Source: Gammaproteobacteria bacterium
Lineage (GTDB): Bacteria; Pseudomonadota; Gammaproteobacteria; GRL18
Length of the DNA: 35,346 bases
Reading direction: 5' to 3'
NCBI GenBank assembly: GCA_027012135.1
Contig: JALUZF010000074.1
Location: 1 to 35,346 of the forward strand
Below are positions 7,328 to 15,680 of this stretch, piece after piece (position 1 is the first letter of the stretch; the number at the start of each line of letters is the position of its first letter). The position numbers and the translations under genes were made by a program. Under the pieces are notes generated by a model. The model ran no database searches. It was not told the DNA's origin and worked only from the letters and a program-made list of their open reading frames with translations.

Positions 7328-8683
7328 ATGAGTGATAAAAAGAATGCCAATGGCTGGTCACGTCGTGACATTATGAAAGCAGCGGGTGCTTTTACAGCAG
7401 CCGGTGCCATGCCGATGTTTTTCACCCGGGGTGCCTGGGCATCCAAAACCTTTGTTAATGATCCAGGTAATTCCAAAACCGTTAAATTAGGTTTTAACGT
7501 ACCCCAGACTGGTGCTTATGCCGATGAAGGGGCAGATGAACTGCGTGCCTTTAAACTGGCTGTTAAACACCTCAATGGTGAAGGCGACGGCGGCATGATA
7601 CAGACCATGAAGCCAATGAGCCTGAAAGGCAATGGTATTCTGGGTAAAAAAGTTGAGTATGTAACCGGTGATACTCAGACCAAGTCCGATGCGGCCCGTG
7701 CTTCTGCCAAGCGTATGATTGAAAAAGACGGTGTTATTATGTTCTCCGGCGGTTCCTCTTCCGGTGTAGCCATTGCACAGCAGTCTTTAGCTCAGGATAT
7801 GGGTGTGGTCTTTATGTGCGGTCTGACTCATTCCAATGACACCACCGGTAAGGACAAGCGCCGTTACGGTTTCCGTCATTTCTTTAATGCCAAGATGTCC
7901 GGTCTGGCTTTAGGTCCGGTACTGAAAAAAGAAATGGGTACTGACCGTCGTGCCTATCACCTGACTGCAGACTATACCTGGGGCTGGACTCAGGAAGAAT
8001 CCATTAAGGAAACCACCGAAGGTCTGGGCTGGAAAACCGTTAAAACGGTTCGTACCCCTCTGGGTGCCGGTGACTTCTCACAATATATTACACCGGTTCT
8101 GAACTCCGGTGCTGATGTGCTGATCCTGAACCACTATGGTAAGGACATGATCAACTCTCTGACCCAGGCGGTACAGTTTGGTCTGCGTGACAAGATGGTT
8201 AACGGTAAGCGGTTTGAAATTATTGTTCCTCTGTACTCCCGTCTGATGGCACAGGGTGCCGGTAAAAATATTAAGGGTATTTTAGGTACCACTAACTGGA
8301 ACTGGGCATTAAAAGACGAAGGTTCCCAGGCTTTTGTTAAGTCCTTTGGTAATGAGTACGGCTTCCCGCCATCCCAGGCTGCACATACCTGTTATGTACA
8401 GACGATGCTGTATGCTAATGCCTGTGAAATGGCCGGTACTTTCTACCCGCCAGAAGTTATCAAGCAGCTGGAAGGCTTTAACTTTGACGGTATGGGCAAC
8501 GGTCCAACTGAATACCGTGCAGCGGATCACCAGTGCTTTAAAGACGTACTGGTTATGCGCGGTAATGAGCATCCAACCAGCCAGTTTGATCTGCTGGAAA
8601 TTGTTCAGGTGGTGCCTCGTGCCCAGGTTGAATATCCTGCCGATATCTTTGGCGGTGAGTTAGGTCCTTACGAAAAATCCTGA
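7328..8683 (+). CDS. livK: Branched-chain amino acid-type ABC transporter substrate-binding protein (Tat signal)
   Basis: The protein is 451 aa, in the periplasmic-binding-protein type I (Peripla_BP_6) family. A twin-arginine signal is visible as SRRDIMKAAG (11-20), with a hydrophobic stretch and likely cleavage after GAWA (about residue 38). Family features include KLGFNVPQTGAYADEG at the mature N terminus, VIMFSGGSSSGVAIA, and the ligand-pocket region FGLRDKMV. It is longer than classical LivK (about 370 aa) and uses Tat, so the ligand may not be a branched-chain amino acid; amides, urea or other small organics are possible. GAGGA stands 7 bases before the ATG. It is the first gene of the livK-H-M-G-F operon and lies behind the sigma-54 promoter at 7121. 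The gene symbol indicates family only. Confidence 0.88.
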   Translation: MSDKKNANGWSRRDIMKAAGAFTAAGAMPMFFTRGAWASKTFVNDPGNSKTVKLGFNVPQTGAYADEGADELRAFKLAVKHLNGEGDGGMIQTMKPMSLKGNGILGKKVEYVTGDTQTKSDAARASAKRMIEKDGVIMFSGGSSSGVAIAQQSLAQDMGVVFMCGLTHSNDTTGKDKRRYGFRHFFNAKMSGLALGPVLKKEMGTDRRAYHLTADYTWGWTQEESIKETTEGLGWKTVKTVRTPLGAGDFSQYITPVLNSGADVLILNHYGKDMINSLTQAVQFGLRDKMVNGKRFEIIVPLYSRLMAQGAGKNIKGILGTTNWNWALKDEGSQAFVKSFGNEYGFPPSQAAHTCYVQTMLYANACEMAGTFYPPEVIKQLEGFNFDGMGNGPTEYRAADHQCFKDVLVMRGNEHPTSQFDLLEIVQVVPRAQVEYPADIFGGELGPYEKS

Positions 8684-8695
8684 TAGGTCCTGTTA

Positions 8696-8729
8696 AACAG
8701 CGCATAATTTTTTTATGTGCTGTTTTTTT
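8696..8729 (+). terminator. Rho-independent (partial) terminator after livK
   Basis: A 12-bp stem, AACAGCGCATAA (8696-8707) with TTATGTGCTGTT (8713-8724) and one G-U pair, has a 5-T loop and runs into seven Ts (8723-8729). It lies inside the operon, so it probably attenuates transcription and keeps the binding protein in excess of the membrane components. Confidence 0.8.
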
Positions 8730-8748
8730 GCCTGTAAAAAAGTGTCGG

Positions 8749-8788
8749 TACATAAAATATTTTTAACGGTATCAAGATATTTTATGTA
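8749..8788 (+). repeat. Second intercistronic hairpin between livK and livH
   Basis: TACATAAAATAT (8749-8760) and ATATTTTATGTA (8777-8788) are perfect 12-bp arms around a 16-base loop. No T-run follows. Its likely role is mRNA protection or processing; alternatively it is a DNA operator. Confidence 0.6.
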
Positions 8789-8829
8789 TACATACGTTTT
8801 TAAATTTAACAATTATTGAGTGGTTAACA

Positions 8830-9846
8830 ATGGATGCAATTCTATTACAGATCTTAAATGGTCTGGACAAGGGAGGAGCCTATGCCTTAATCGCATTAGG
8901 GCTGACTCTGGTGTTCGGAACCCTGGGTGTGGTCAACTTTGCACATGGGGCCCTGTTTATGCTGGGAGCCTTTTGTTCGGTAACCTTTCAGAAACTGCTG
9001 ACCATTTCCAAACAGGTCAAAGATACCAGCATTACCTTTTTTGATGCTTATAAGGAAATGCCTTACCTGGAATTATGGTTTGGTGATTTTGGTAAAACCA
9101 TTATTGATTATTCCGTACCGCTGTCCATTTTATTTGCTATACCGGTCATGCTGCTGATCGGCCTGGCCATGGAGCGGGGTTTAATCCGGCATTTTTATAA
9201 ACGAACCCATGCTGAACAGATCCTGGTGACTTTTGGTCTGGCCATTGTGCTGCAGGAAATTGTTAAACTGACTTTTGGGGCTAACCCGATACCTACTCCG
9301 GCACCGGAAATTTTCTCCGGTACAGCGGCTATCGGTTCGCTTTTCGGCCTGGGTGAATCGGTGGTTTATCCCTGGTGGCGGCTGATTTACCTTGGCTTTT
9401 CACTTTCCATTATTGCCGCCGTGTTTGCTTTTTTAAACCTGACCACCTTTGGTATGGTAGTCCGGGCAGGTATGATGGACCGTGAAACAGTGGGTTTACT
9501 GGGTATTAATGTTGAAAAACGCTTTACCATTGTCTTTGGTCTGGCAGCGATTGTGACCGGCCTGGCTGGGGTCATGTACTCTCCTATCCTGCCGCCGGAT
9601 TATCATATGGGCATGGACTTTCTGGTGCTGTCTTTTGTGGTAGTGGTTGTTGGCGGTATGGGTTCTCTGGGTGGTGCGGTGGCCGCAGGCTTTTTGCTGG
9701 GTATTCTGCAGTCCTTTGCTTCAATGAACGAAATTAAATCCATTATTCCCGGTATTGATCAGATCATTATTTACCTGGTGGCCGTGTTTATTATTCTGGT
9801 CAGACCGCGCGGCCTGTTTGGACGTGAAGGGGTAATGGAGGACTGA
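8830..9846 (+). CDS. livH: HAAT-family ABC transporter permease (LivH type)
   Basis: The protein is 338 aa and very hydrophobic, with roughly eight membrane segments. It starts with [20 protein letters not shown], followed by [19 protein letters not shown], the conserved LivH/UrtB N-terminal signature. The C-terminal [19 protein letters not shown] segment contains the loop that contacts the ATPases. The first permease half lies 146 bp after livK beyond two hairpins and 2 bases before livM. A soluble insertion (about residues 50-80) sits between the first helices. Confidence 0.9.
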   Translation: MDAILLQILNGLDKGGAYALIALGLTLVFGTLGVVNFAHGALFMLGAFCSVTFQKLLTISKQVKDTSITFFDAYKEMPYLELWFGDFGKTIIDYSVPLSILFAIPVMLLIGLAMERGLIRHFYKRTHAEQILVTFGLAIVLQEIVKLTFGANPIPTPAPEIFSGTAAIGSLFGLGESVVYPWWRLIYLGFSLSIIAAVFAFLNLTTFGMVVRAGMMDRETVGLLGINVEKRFTIVFGLAAIVTGLAGVMYSPILPPDYHMGMDFLVLSFVVVVVGGMGSLGGAVAAGFLLGILQSFASMNEIKSIIPGIDQIIIYLVAVFIILVRPRGLFGREGVMED

Positions 9847-9848
9847 TT

Positions 9849-11024
9849 ATGAATATAAATATACCATCCATTAAAAAAGATTTATTTGTCATGCTGATTT
9901 TTTCAGTGGTGATCCTGAGCATGCCCATGTGGTTAAAACCGCTGGGAGCCGGTTATCCGGATCTGCTGCAGAAATTTGCCATCTTTGGCATTTTTGCCGT
10001 GGGCTACAATGTGTTGTTTGGTCTGACCGGTTACCTGTCATTTGGCCATGCGGCTTTCCTGGGTGTGGGTTCCTATACTGCAGTATGGTCGTTTAAACTG
10101 CTGACCATGAATGTACTGCCGGCGATACTGTTCAGCGTTATTCTGGCGGGTATTGCGGCGGCCATAATCGGTTTTATCAGTCTGCGCCGTTCCGGGATTT
10201 ATTTCTCCATCCTGACACTGGCCTTTGCTCAGATGTTCTACAATATGGCTTACTCAGTGCTGACACCTATTACCAATGGTGAAACCGGTCTGCAGTTATC
10301 CAGAAGCGATCCGCGGATTATTGATAATATGATGGCTCAGGCCGGTGCAAGTTTACCCTCTCCTACTCTGTTTGGACTGGAAATGAGCGGTTATTCCGGC
10401 TTTTATTTCTGTGCCGTGTTATTGATTATTGCCTTCTTTATTTCCCAGCGGATTTTCCACTCACCGTTTGGAATGAAGCTGCAGGCTATTAAATCTAACC
10501 AGACCCGTATGAAATATACCGGTTATAATACCCGGCCTTACCTGTTAAGTGCCTTTGTCATTTCCGGTATGTATGCAGGCCTGGCTGGTGCTTTGATGGC
10601 AGTCACCGATCCGCTGGCTGGTGCAGAAAGAATGCAGTGGACTGCTTCCGGTGAAGTGGTGCTGATGACCATTCTTGGCGGTGTCGGTACCCTGATAGGT
10701 CCGCTGCTGGGTGTGGGCATTATTAAATATTTTGAAAATATATTCTCGGCCATGAATGAACAGGCCTTGCTGGCGGCTTATTCCTTTATGCCCGACTGGC
10801 TGGCAAAAGTCATGGTAACTATTACCTCTCCTTTTGTCGGTGAAGGCTGGCACCTGACCCTGGGTGCCCTGTTTGTGGTTATTGTGATCTTCCTGCCCGG
10901 CGGTATTATGGAAGGTCTTGGCAAAATCAAAAACCTGTTTAAGTCTAAAAAGAAAGATACATTTACTGAGCAGATACCACCTAAGTTACCTGAGAAAGCA
11001 GAACCACAGAAGGAGGTATCATGA
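9849..11024 (+). CDS. livM: HAAT-family ABC transporter permease (LivM type)
   Basis: The protein is 391 aa. Multiple membrane helices include the LivM-typical [21 protein letters not shown] and the coupling-loop region [13 protein letters not shown]. The last 35 or so residues are a charged tail (KSKKKD...EPQKEVS). GGAGG stands just before the ATG, and its stop overlaps the livG start by 4 bases (ATGA). It is the second half of the transmembrane pore. Confidence 0.9.
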   Translation: MNINIPSIKKDLFVMLIFSVVILSMPMWLKPLGAGYPDLLQKFAIFGIFAVGYNVLFGLTGYLSFGHAAFLGVGSYTAVWSFKLLTMNVLPAILFSVILAGIAAAIIGFISLRRSGIYFSILTLAFAQMFYNMAYSVLTPITNGETGLQLSRSDPRIIDNMMAQAGASLPSPTLFGLEMSGYSGFYFCAVLLIIAFFISQRIFHSPFGMKLQAIKSNQTRMKYTGYNTRPYLLSAFVISGMYAGLAGALMAVTDPLAGAERMQWTASGEVVLMTILGGVGTLIGPLLGVGIIKYFENIFSAMNEQALLAAYSFMPDWLAKVMVTITSPFVGEGWHLTLGALFVVIVIFLPGGIMEGLGKIKNLFKSKKKDTFTEQIPPKLPEKAEPQKEVS

Positions 11025-11782
11025 GTAATGTTATTCTTGAAATTGATAATGTGCAGAAATCCTTCGGTGGCCTGAGAGCATTAAAAGATCTGAACCTGCA
11101 GGTAGAAGAAGGCAAAGTACATGCGATTATCGGGCCTAATGGTGCCGGTAAATCCACCATGTTGAATGTCTGTATCGGCCGTCTGGCACCGGACAGCGGA
11201 GTGGTGACCTTTAACGGTGAAAATGTACTGGGCAAGAAGCCTCATGAAATTAACCAGGCCGGTATATCACGGGTGTTCCAGACCCCTGAGATATTTCCCG
11301 ATCTGTCACTGCTGCAGAATGTCATGATCCCGGCCTTTGCCAGAAGGGAAGGATCCTTTAAGTTTAATATGTTCGGCAATGTCTGTAATGAAAAAGAAGT
11401 GCTGGAAGAAGCCAGCCATATTTTACATGATATCGGCCTTAACGAGCAGGAACATGATCATGCCGGCAGTCTGTCCCGCGGTGACAAGCGCCGTCTGGAG
11501 CTGGCCATGTGTCTGATCCAGCACCCCAAATTATTACTGCTGGATGAGCCTACTGCCGGCATGGCAAGACATGACACCAACCGAACTATTGAGCTGTTAA
11601 AGAAAATTAAAGAACGCGGTATGACCAAAGTAATTATTGAACATGATATGCACGTAGTGTTCTCTGTGGCCGATCACATATCGGTACTGGCCCAGGGGAC
11701 TATTATTGCCTCCGGAACTCCGGATGAAATCCGTGGTAATCTCAAAGTTCAGGAAGCTTATCTGGGAGGAGCACACCTATGA
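11021..11782 (+). CDS. livG: HAAT-family ABC transporter ATP-binding protein (LivG type)
   Basis: The protein is 253 aa. It has Walker [11 protein letters not shown]-loop region [12 protein letters not shown], Walker [12 protein letters not shown] and switch His in [10 protein letters not shown]. The C-terminal [10 protein letters not shown] is typical of LivG. The signature motif is LSRGDKR rather than LSGGQ, a variant seen in this family. A near-perfect AAGGAGGT ribosome site precedes the ATG. The gene is coupled to its neighbours by 4-base overlaps at both ends. Confidence 0.93.
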   Translation: MSNVILEIDNVQKSFGGLRALKDLNLQVEEGKVHAIIGPNGAGKSTMLNVCIGRLAPDSGVVTFNGENVLGKKPHEINQAGISRVFQTPEIFPDLSLLQNVMIPAFARREGSFKFNMFGNVCNEKEVLEEASHILHDIGLNEQEHDHAGSLSRGDKRRLELAMCLIQHPKLLLLDEPTAGMARHDTNRTIELLKKIKERGMTKVIIEHDMHVVFSVADHISVLAQGTIIASGTPDEIRGNLKVQEAYLGGAHL

Positions 11783-12537
11783 GTGATATTCATGTTCCTG
11801 TTGCACCTAAAATCACGGCGACCGGAAGCACTCCGGCCTTTTTTTCCTGCTGGGATCTGCATGCCTATTATGGTGAAAGTTATATTGTTCAGGGTGTCAG
11901 TTTTGATATCCGTGAGGGTGAAATCCTGGCGCTGTTAGGACGTAACGGTGCCGGTAAGACGACCACCCTGAGATCCATTGCACGGGCGTCTTCACCTACA
12001 GTCAAACATGGTGAAATCTGGCTGGATCACAAACCCATTCATAAAATGAAATCTTTTGAAGCGGCCCAGAACGGCGTGGCACTGGTACAGGAAGACCGTT
12101 GTATTATTCCCGGTCTGACCGTAGAAGAAAATTTAAAGCTGGCACAGATAGCTGAACCCGTCGGCTGGTCAATAGAACGAATTTACGAACATTTTCCCCG
12201 CCTGGGAGAACGAAAGGATCAGACGGGGGTAACCCTGTCCGGCGGTGAACAGCAGATGCTGGCCGTAGCCCGTGCTCTGGCGCGTGACATCAAGCTGTTA
12301 TTGCTGGATGAACCCTATGAAGGACTGGCTCCGGTCATTGTGCATGAAATTGAATCCATTCTGGATAATATCAAGCAACTGGGTATTACTACGATTATTG
12401 TCGAGCAAAATGCAATTGCAGCCCTGCGCCTGGCGGATCGTGCTATTATTCTGGATATGGGCGAAGTGGTCTTTGACGGCCTGGCTCAGGAAGTTCTGGA
12501 CAATGAAGAACTGCGCCAGCAATACCTCGCTATTTAA
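11779..12537 (+). CDS. livF: HAAT-family ABC transporter ATP-binding protein (LivF type)
   Basis: The protein is 252 aa. A non-conserved N-terminal extension of about 25 residues precedes the ATPase core. The core has Walker A GRNGAGKTT, signature LSGGEQQ, Walker B LLLLDEPYEGLAP and IIVEQNAIAALRLADR. It should pair with LivG as the ATPase dimer on the cytoplasmic face. It is the last transporter gene. A REP-like palindrome follows 17 bases after its stop. Confidence 0.93.
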   Translation: MSDIHVPVAPKITATGSTPAFFSCWDLHAYYGESYIVQGVSFDIREGEILALLGRNGAGKTTTLRSIARASSPTVKHGEIWLDHKPIHKMKSFEAAQNGVALVQEDRCIIPGLTVEENLKLAQIAEPVGWSIERIYEHFPRLGERKDQTGVTLSGGEQQMLAVARALARDIKLLLLDEPYEGLAPVIVHEIESILDNIKQLGITTIIVEQNAIAALRLADRAIILDMGEVVFDGLAQEVLDNEELRQQYLAI

Positions 12538-12553
12538 GTCAACATCCGCATAT

Positions 12554-12588
12554 CCCCTCTCCCTCGGGAGAGGGCCAGGGTGAGGGGC
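12554..12588. repeat. REP-like palindromic element
   Basis: CCCTCTCCC (12555-12563) and GGGAGAGGG (12566-12574) form a perfect 9-bp stem with a 2-base centre. The segment CCAGGGTGAGGGGC follows; its GAGGGG could alternatively pair with the first CCCCTC. This is the widespread intergenic element whose spurious translation reads PHPGPLPRERG. It lies between livF and the META-domain gene and may act as a transcript 3' end. Confidence 0.7.
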
Positions 12589-12609
12589 TAAAAAACAAAA
12601 GGAAACACT

Positions 12610-13503
12610 ATGCACCACAAAACCACCCTGCTATCCGGCATACTACTAATCTGCCTGCTGTTATCAGGTTCTGCTATGGCTTCAGACATTACGTCTTCTG
12701 CAGCCAATATGACCTATACAGGTATCTACCCTGATAAAACTTTACACCTGAAAAACGGTGCCTGGCAGGGAAAACCTTATATGCCCGGTGCCGCCGTCAG
12801 GCCAAGGGTTGGTCTAATTAAAGACTTTTCCTTTCGTGGTGATCTAAATCATGATGGTCAGCCGGAACAAATCGTATTTTTATGGGAAAGTTCAGGCGGC
12901 TCCGGTACTCGGGTATATATGGCGGTTAACACTTATCATAATGGTCACTGGATTAATCTGGCCACTACGCTGGTGGGCGACCGGGTGCAGCTGCAGATGG
13001 GTCGGGTTAATAGAGGCAAAATTGAACTGGATGTTATTCAGGCGGGAGAAAATGATGCGGCCTGCTGTCCGACCCATCGTGTCGTCAGAAGCTGGTCATT
13101 AAAGGATAATCAACTGATGGAGCATGACCCCCTGTTACTTGGGCAGATTTCAGTCAAGGATCTCCAGGGACCAAAGTGGCAGCTGCTCAAGTTAAACTGG
13201 CAGGAAAAGATCCCGGCTGACATGAATATTTTTATTCAGTTTGATGATCATAAAGTATCCGGTCAAAGTGCCTGTAACCGTTTTACCACTACTATTAAAG
13301 AAGGTAAACTGGCCGGTGAGATCAGTTTTGGACCCATTGCTGCTACCCGCAAGTTCTGCGACCCTCATATTATGGAACTGGAAGAGCGTTTTCTAAATGC
13401 CCTGAAACATGTCAGAGGCTTTGGCTTTATCAACGGCCAGCTGACTCTGGAATGGCAGGATGATTCAGCTGTCAGCACTCTATTTTTTAAAGCGGTTTTA
13501 TAA
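12610..13503 (+). CDS. Secreted META-domain (HslJ-like) protein
   Basis: The protein is 297 aa. A Sec signal peptide ends near SGSAMA (about residue 24). A middle region carries DLNHDGQPEQIVFLW, resembling an Asp-rich FG-GAP/calcium-type loop, and a CCPTHRV segment. The C-terminal 105 residues form a META domain (WQLLKLNW, then SGQSACNRFTTTI, ISFGPIAATRKFC and ERFLNAL). META domains are found in HslJ and other envelope proteins of poorly defined role. AAAGGA precedes the ATG. The REP element separates it from livF, so co-transcription is uncertain. Confidence 0.85.
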   Translation: MHHKTTLLSGILLICLLLSGSAMASDITSSAANMTYTGIYPDKTLHLKNGAWQGKPYMPGAAVRPRVGLIKDFSFRGDLNHDGQPEQIVFLWESSGGSGTRVYMAVNTYHNGHWINLATTLVGDRVQLQMGRVNRGKIELDVIQAGENDAACCPTHRVVRSWSLKDNQLMEHDPLLLGQISVKDLQGPKWQLLKLNWQEKIPADMNIFIQFDDHKVSGQSACNRFTTTIKEGKLAGEISFGPIAATRKFCDPHIMELEERFLNALKHVRGFGFINGQLTLEWQDDSAVSTLFFKAVL

Positions 13504-13530
13504 ATCGGTAAACTGAGTCATTTAATCCCG

Positions 13531-13580
13531 GATTCAATTCATAAGTGCAACTTAATTTAGCTGTATTTATGAGTTGAATC
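13531..13580. repeat. Long inverted repeat between convergent genes
   Basis: GATTCAATTCATAA (13531-13544) and TTATGAGTTGAATC (13567-13580) match at 13 of 14 positions around a 22-base loop. It separates the plus-strand META gene from the minus-strand DUF4166 gene. It lacks a T-run, so it may be a bidirectional 3'-end structure or a small mobile-repeat remnant. Confidence 0.6.
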
Positions 13581-13600
13581 TCTAATAAGTATTAACCTGG

Positions 13601-14194
13601 TTATTTCTTAATTAAATCTGAAATAATTTTAAACGTACCTGTATAACCAAACACCACTCCCAATAATGGATGTTTCATAATGAAGTTCATTTCAAATTCA
13701 CTATTTGTTTTTTGGGATTCAACAATTGTCGTATGGCCAAGAAACAGCCATTCAGGGATTGGAATTAATCTCTTTCCTATCTTCAATACAAAGTGCAGTC
13801 CTTCATAATGGAGTTTATTATCCTCGACATGTACTCGCATACGTAAACCCAGGAATCGGTTTACATACTCGATAAGTTCATTACCCCGATCGTAGACCCA
13901 AACGCTTTTAAAATAGATGTTTCTATTGTTGGGAAAATGAATTGTGCGATTCCAGTATTGCCTGTCACCCCGCATTTGCTTTTCAACAATTGTTGGAATT
14001 TCTTTACCGCGCCGATTAATGAGTGCACCAAGCATATGAAGGAAAGTTAAATATAGCTGCATATATGACGGGTATTCGATATTCAGGTAACCAATATCAG
14101 AATTTGTTTCATACTGATAATGAGTCTGTAAAACAGGCGGCAACTGCTGCCATTGCTCGCCTAATGCTTTTTGCATAAGTGATTCGTTCTGCAT
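13601..14194 (-). CDS. DUF4166 domain protein
   Basis: The protein is 197 aa and soluble. It resembles DUF4166 proteins (LPPVLQTHYQ at the N terminus; a GDRQYWNRTIHFPNNR core; YEGLHFVLKIGKRLIPIPEWLFLG; a final LGVVFGYTGTFKI). DUF4166 often appears fused to or beside SDR oxidoreductases of unknown substrate, as here. AAGGAG stands 7 bases before the ATG, which is 10 bases after the DUF2269 stop. The three genes form a unit on the minus strand. Confidence 0.75.
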   Translation of the reverse strand: MQNESLMQKALGEQWQQLPPVLQTHYQYETNSDIGYLNIEYPSYMQLYLTFLHMLGALINRRGKEIPTIVEKQMRGDRQYWNRTIHFPNNRNIYFKSVWVYDRGNELIEYVNRFLGLRMRVHVEDNKLHYEGLHFVLKIGKRLIPIPEWLFLGHTTIVESQKTNSEFEMNFIMKHPLLGVVFGYTGTFKIISDLIKK

Positions 14195-14204
14195 ATTGCA
14201 CTCC

Positions 14205-14669
14205 TTAATATGTTTTAAAAACCATTAAAAATACCACCAACACCATAGCCGTGAATGCAGGAACACCCAGCCAGAACCATATCCGGGCATATTGCCAGTA
14301 TTTATCAGGTAATGCTTGTTGGTGTTTTACTGATGAATTTGCTATTTTGCTCATCCGAATTTGCAGCCAGACCACAGGTATCCAGAAAAGTCCGGCCAGG
14401 ATATACAGTGCAATACTGGCTGATACCCAGAATGTTGATACAGGAATGCCTGCAAGATACACCATGATTAAACCGCTAACGGGCTGAAAGATTACTGTAG
14501 GGGTTGTAAAAATCCAGTCAGCTAATACCACGTGGCGATTAACCTGTGCGATATGTTCTAAATTTTGACTGCGATCGGCCATCCATTTATAAAAGGCACT
14601 GCCAAGTCCGGTGCCAAATAACAAAACCATACTTAAGATATGTAAATATTTGAGCGTGAGATAAGTCAT
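14205..14669 (-). CDS. DUF2269 family integral membrane protein
   Basis: The protein is 154 aa from the ATG at 14669, with four membrane helices. Family features are LKYLHILSMVLLFGTGLGSAFYK near the N terminus (LHILS and FGTGLG), VSGLIMVYLAG and a final FWLGVPAFTAMVLVVFLMV. An in-frame TTG four codons upstream also reads open. I prefer the ATG because GGAG lies about 7 bases before it and it makes the usual 4-base overlap (ATGA) with the SDR stop. Confidence 0.8.
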   Translation of the reverse strand: MTYLTLKYLHILSMVLLFGTGLGSAFYKWMADRSQNLEHIAQVNRHVVLADWIFTTPTVIFQPVSGLIMVYLAGIPVSTFWVSASIALYILAGLFWIPVVWLQIRMSKIANSSVKHQQALPDKYWQYARIWFWLGVPAFTAMVLVVFLMVFKTY

Positions 14670-15505
14670 AATTTTCTCCAACCAGTATAAATATCCATGG
14701 GCATACGGCCCAGAAATTTAGCAAAAGGTTTTACATCTGAATAATTACCCCTTCTTAACATGCGTATATTATCTGTCTGCATCAGTGGAATAAAATGTTT
14801 AACCAGCCATGCAGTCACCAGACAGAATTTAAAGGGTATTGATACAATACGTGCTTTTGAATGGTTTTCTGATGTGCGTATCAGTTGTAGCCAGTCTTTA
14901 AATAAAATGGCATGCGCTCCAACAACATCTATCGTGATATTTGTATCAGCACTGACCAGACAATGCATAATACAATCGGTTAAATCATTAATATGCACGG
15001 GCTGTACTGGCTGAAGTCCTCCTTCCATAAGAGGTATCACTGGGAAGCGGGCCAGGTGCTTAAAAAATGCCGTACTTTTTCCTCCGCGCCCATAGACCAG
15101 TGAGGGCCGCAAGACAAACCAGTTTACCGGTAATGACCTTAATATATCATCTGCTGACTTTTTAGTGATGTGATAGGGAGCAGATGAATGGTCATCTGCT
15201 CCTAATGCAGAAATCTGTATAATGCGTTTTACATTGGCATCAGTTCCGGCCCGAAACAGTGCTGAAGGTGCCTGGTAATGCAATGAATTAAATGTTTGTT
15301 CCCTGGTCTCATAGATAATACCGACACAATTGATGATAATGTCAACATGGTTCAAATGCGGCATCCAGTCCTTTTTTGAGAGCATTCTGGTGTAATCAAA
15401 CCCATTCTTTCGGCTGCATGCAATCACCGTGTGACCTTTAGATTGCAGCTTTCTGGTAAGATGCCGGCCAATAAAACCACTGGCTCCGGTGAGTAAAATT
15501 TTCAT
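14666..15505 (-). CDS. NAD(P)-dependent SDR/epimerase family oxidoreductase
   Basis: The protein is 279 aa. It begins with the Rossmann signature GASGFIGRHL (about residues 7-16) and has IINCVGIIYE, RIIQISALGAD and YHITKKSADDILR (atypical YxxxK region) and FVLRPSLVYGRGG. This belongs to the extended/atypical SDR group related to the NDUFA9-type and YbjT-type proteins. The substrate is unknown. It is the first gene of an SDR, DUF2269, DUF4166 unit; in some bacteria such modules are fused into one protein. The AraC regulator upstream could control it. Confidence 0.85.
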   Translation of the reverse strand: MKILLTGASGFIGRHLTRKLQSKGHTVIACSRKNGFDYTRMLSKKDWMPHLNHVDIIINCVGIIYETREQTFNSLHYQAPSALFRAGTDANVKRIIQISALGADDHSSAPYHITKKSADDILRSLPVNWFVLRPSLVYGRGGKSTAFFKHLARFPVIPLMEGGLQPVQPVHINDLTDCIMHCLVSADTNITIDVVGAHAILFKDWLQLIRTSENHSKARIVSIPFKFCLVTAWLVKHFIPLMQTDNIRMLRRGNYSDVKPFAKFLGRMPMDIYTGWRKL

Positions 15506-15574
15506 TAGTCCGAATCCCTTTCGGAAATCAAACTGATGCTAATTTCTAATAAGAGTATTACCGGTTCGTTCAAA

Positions 15575-15627
15575 AGCTGTGCTCCTTTATGTGAATAGTT
15601 AAATTCAGCATAAGGTTTGACACAGCT
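15575..15627. repeat. Extended imperfect inverted repeat upstream of the SDR unit
   Basis: The outer arms AGCTGTG (15575-15581) and CACAGCT (15621-15627) enclose inner complementary blocks around CCTTTATGTGAAT and ATTCAGCATAAGG, with an AGTTAA centre. The whole 53-base element could fold into one long imperfect hairpin. It lies in the leader region of the minus-strand SDR unit. Confidence 0.5.
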
Positions 15628-15640
15628 CAGAACTTCCGGA

Positions 15641-15680
15641 ATGATAATTCAGGTGTCAATTCAGGTTCCTAAATTATCAT
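15641..15680 (-). repeat. Inverted repeat at the 3' end of the AraC-type gene
   Basis: ATGATAATT (15641-15649) and AATTATCAT (15672-15680) are perfect 9-bp arms around a 22-base loop. The right arm includes the AraC stop codon. No T-run follows on the minus strand, so a terminator role is uncertain. Confidence 0.4.

Noticed and set aside
8749-8788. Second terminator for livK
   Set aside because: The perfect stem is AT-rich and lacks a following T-run, so I recorded it as a hairpin only.
7328-12537. Urea transporter UrtABCDE
   Set aside because: Gene order fits any HAAT transporter. I see no UrtA- or UrtD-specific signature and no urease genes in the window.
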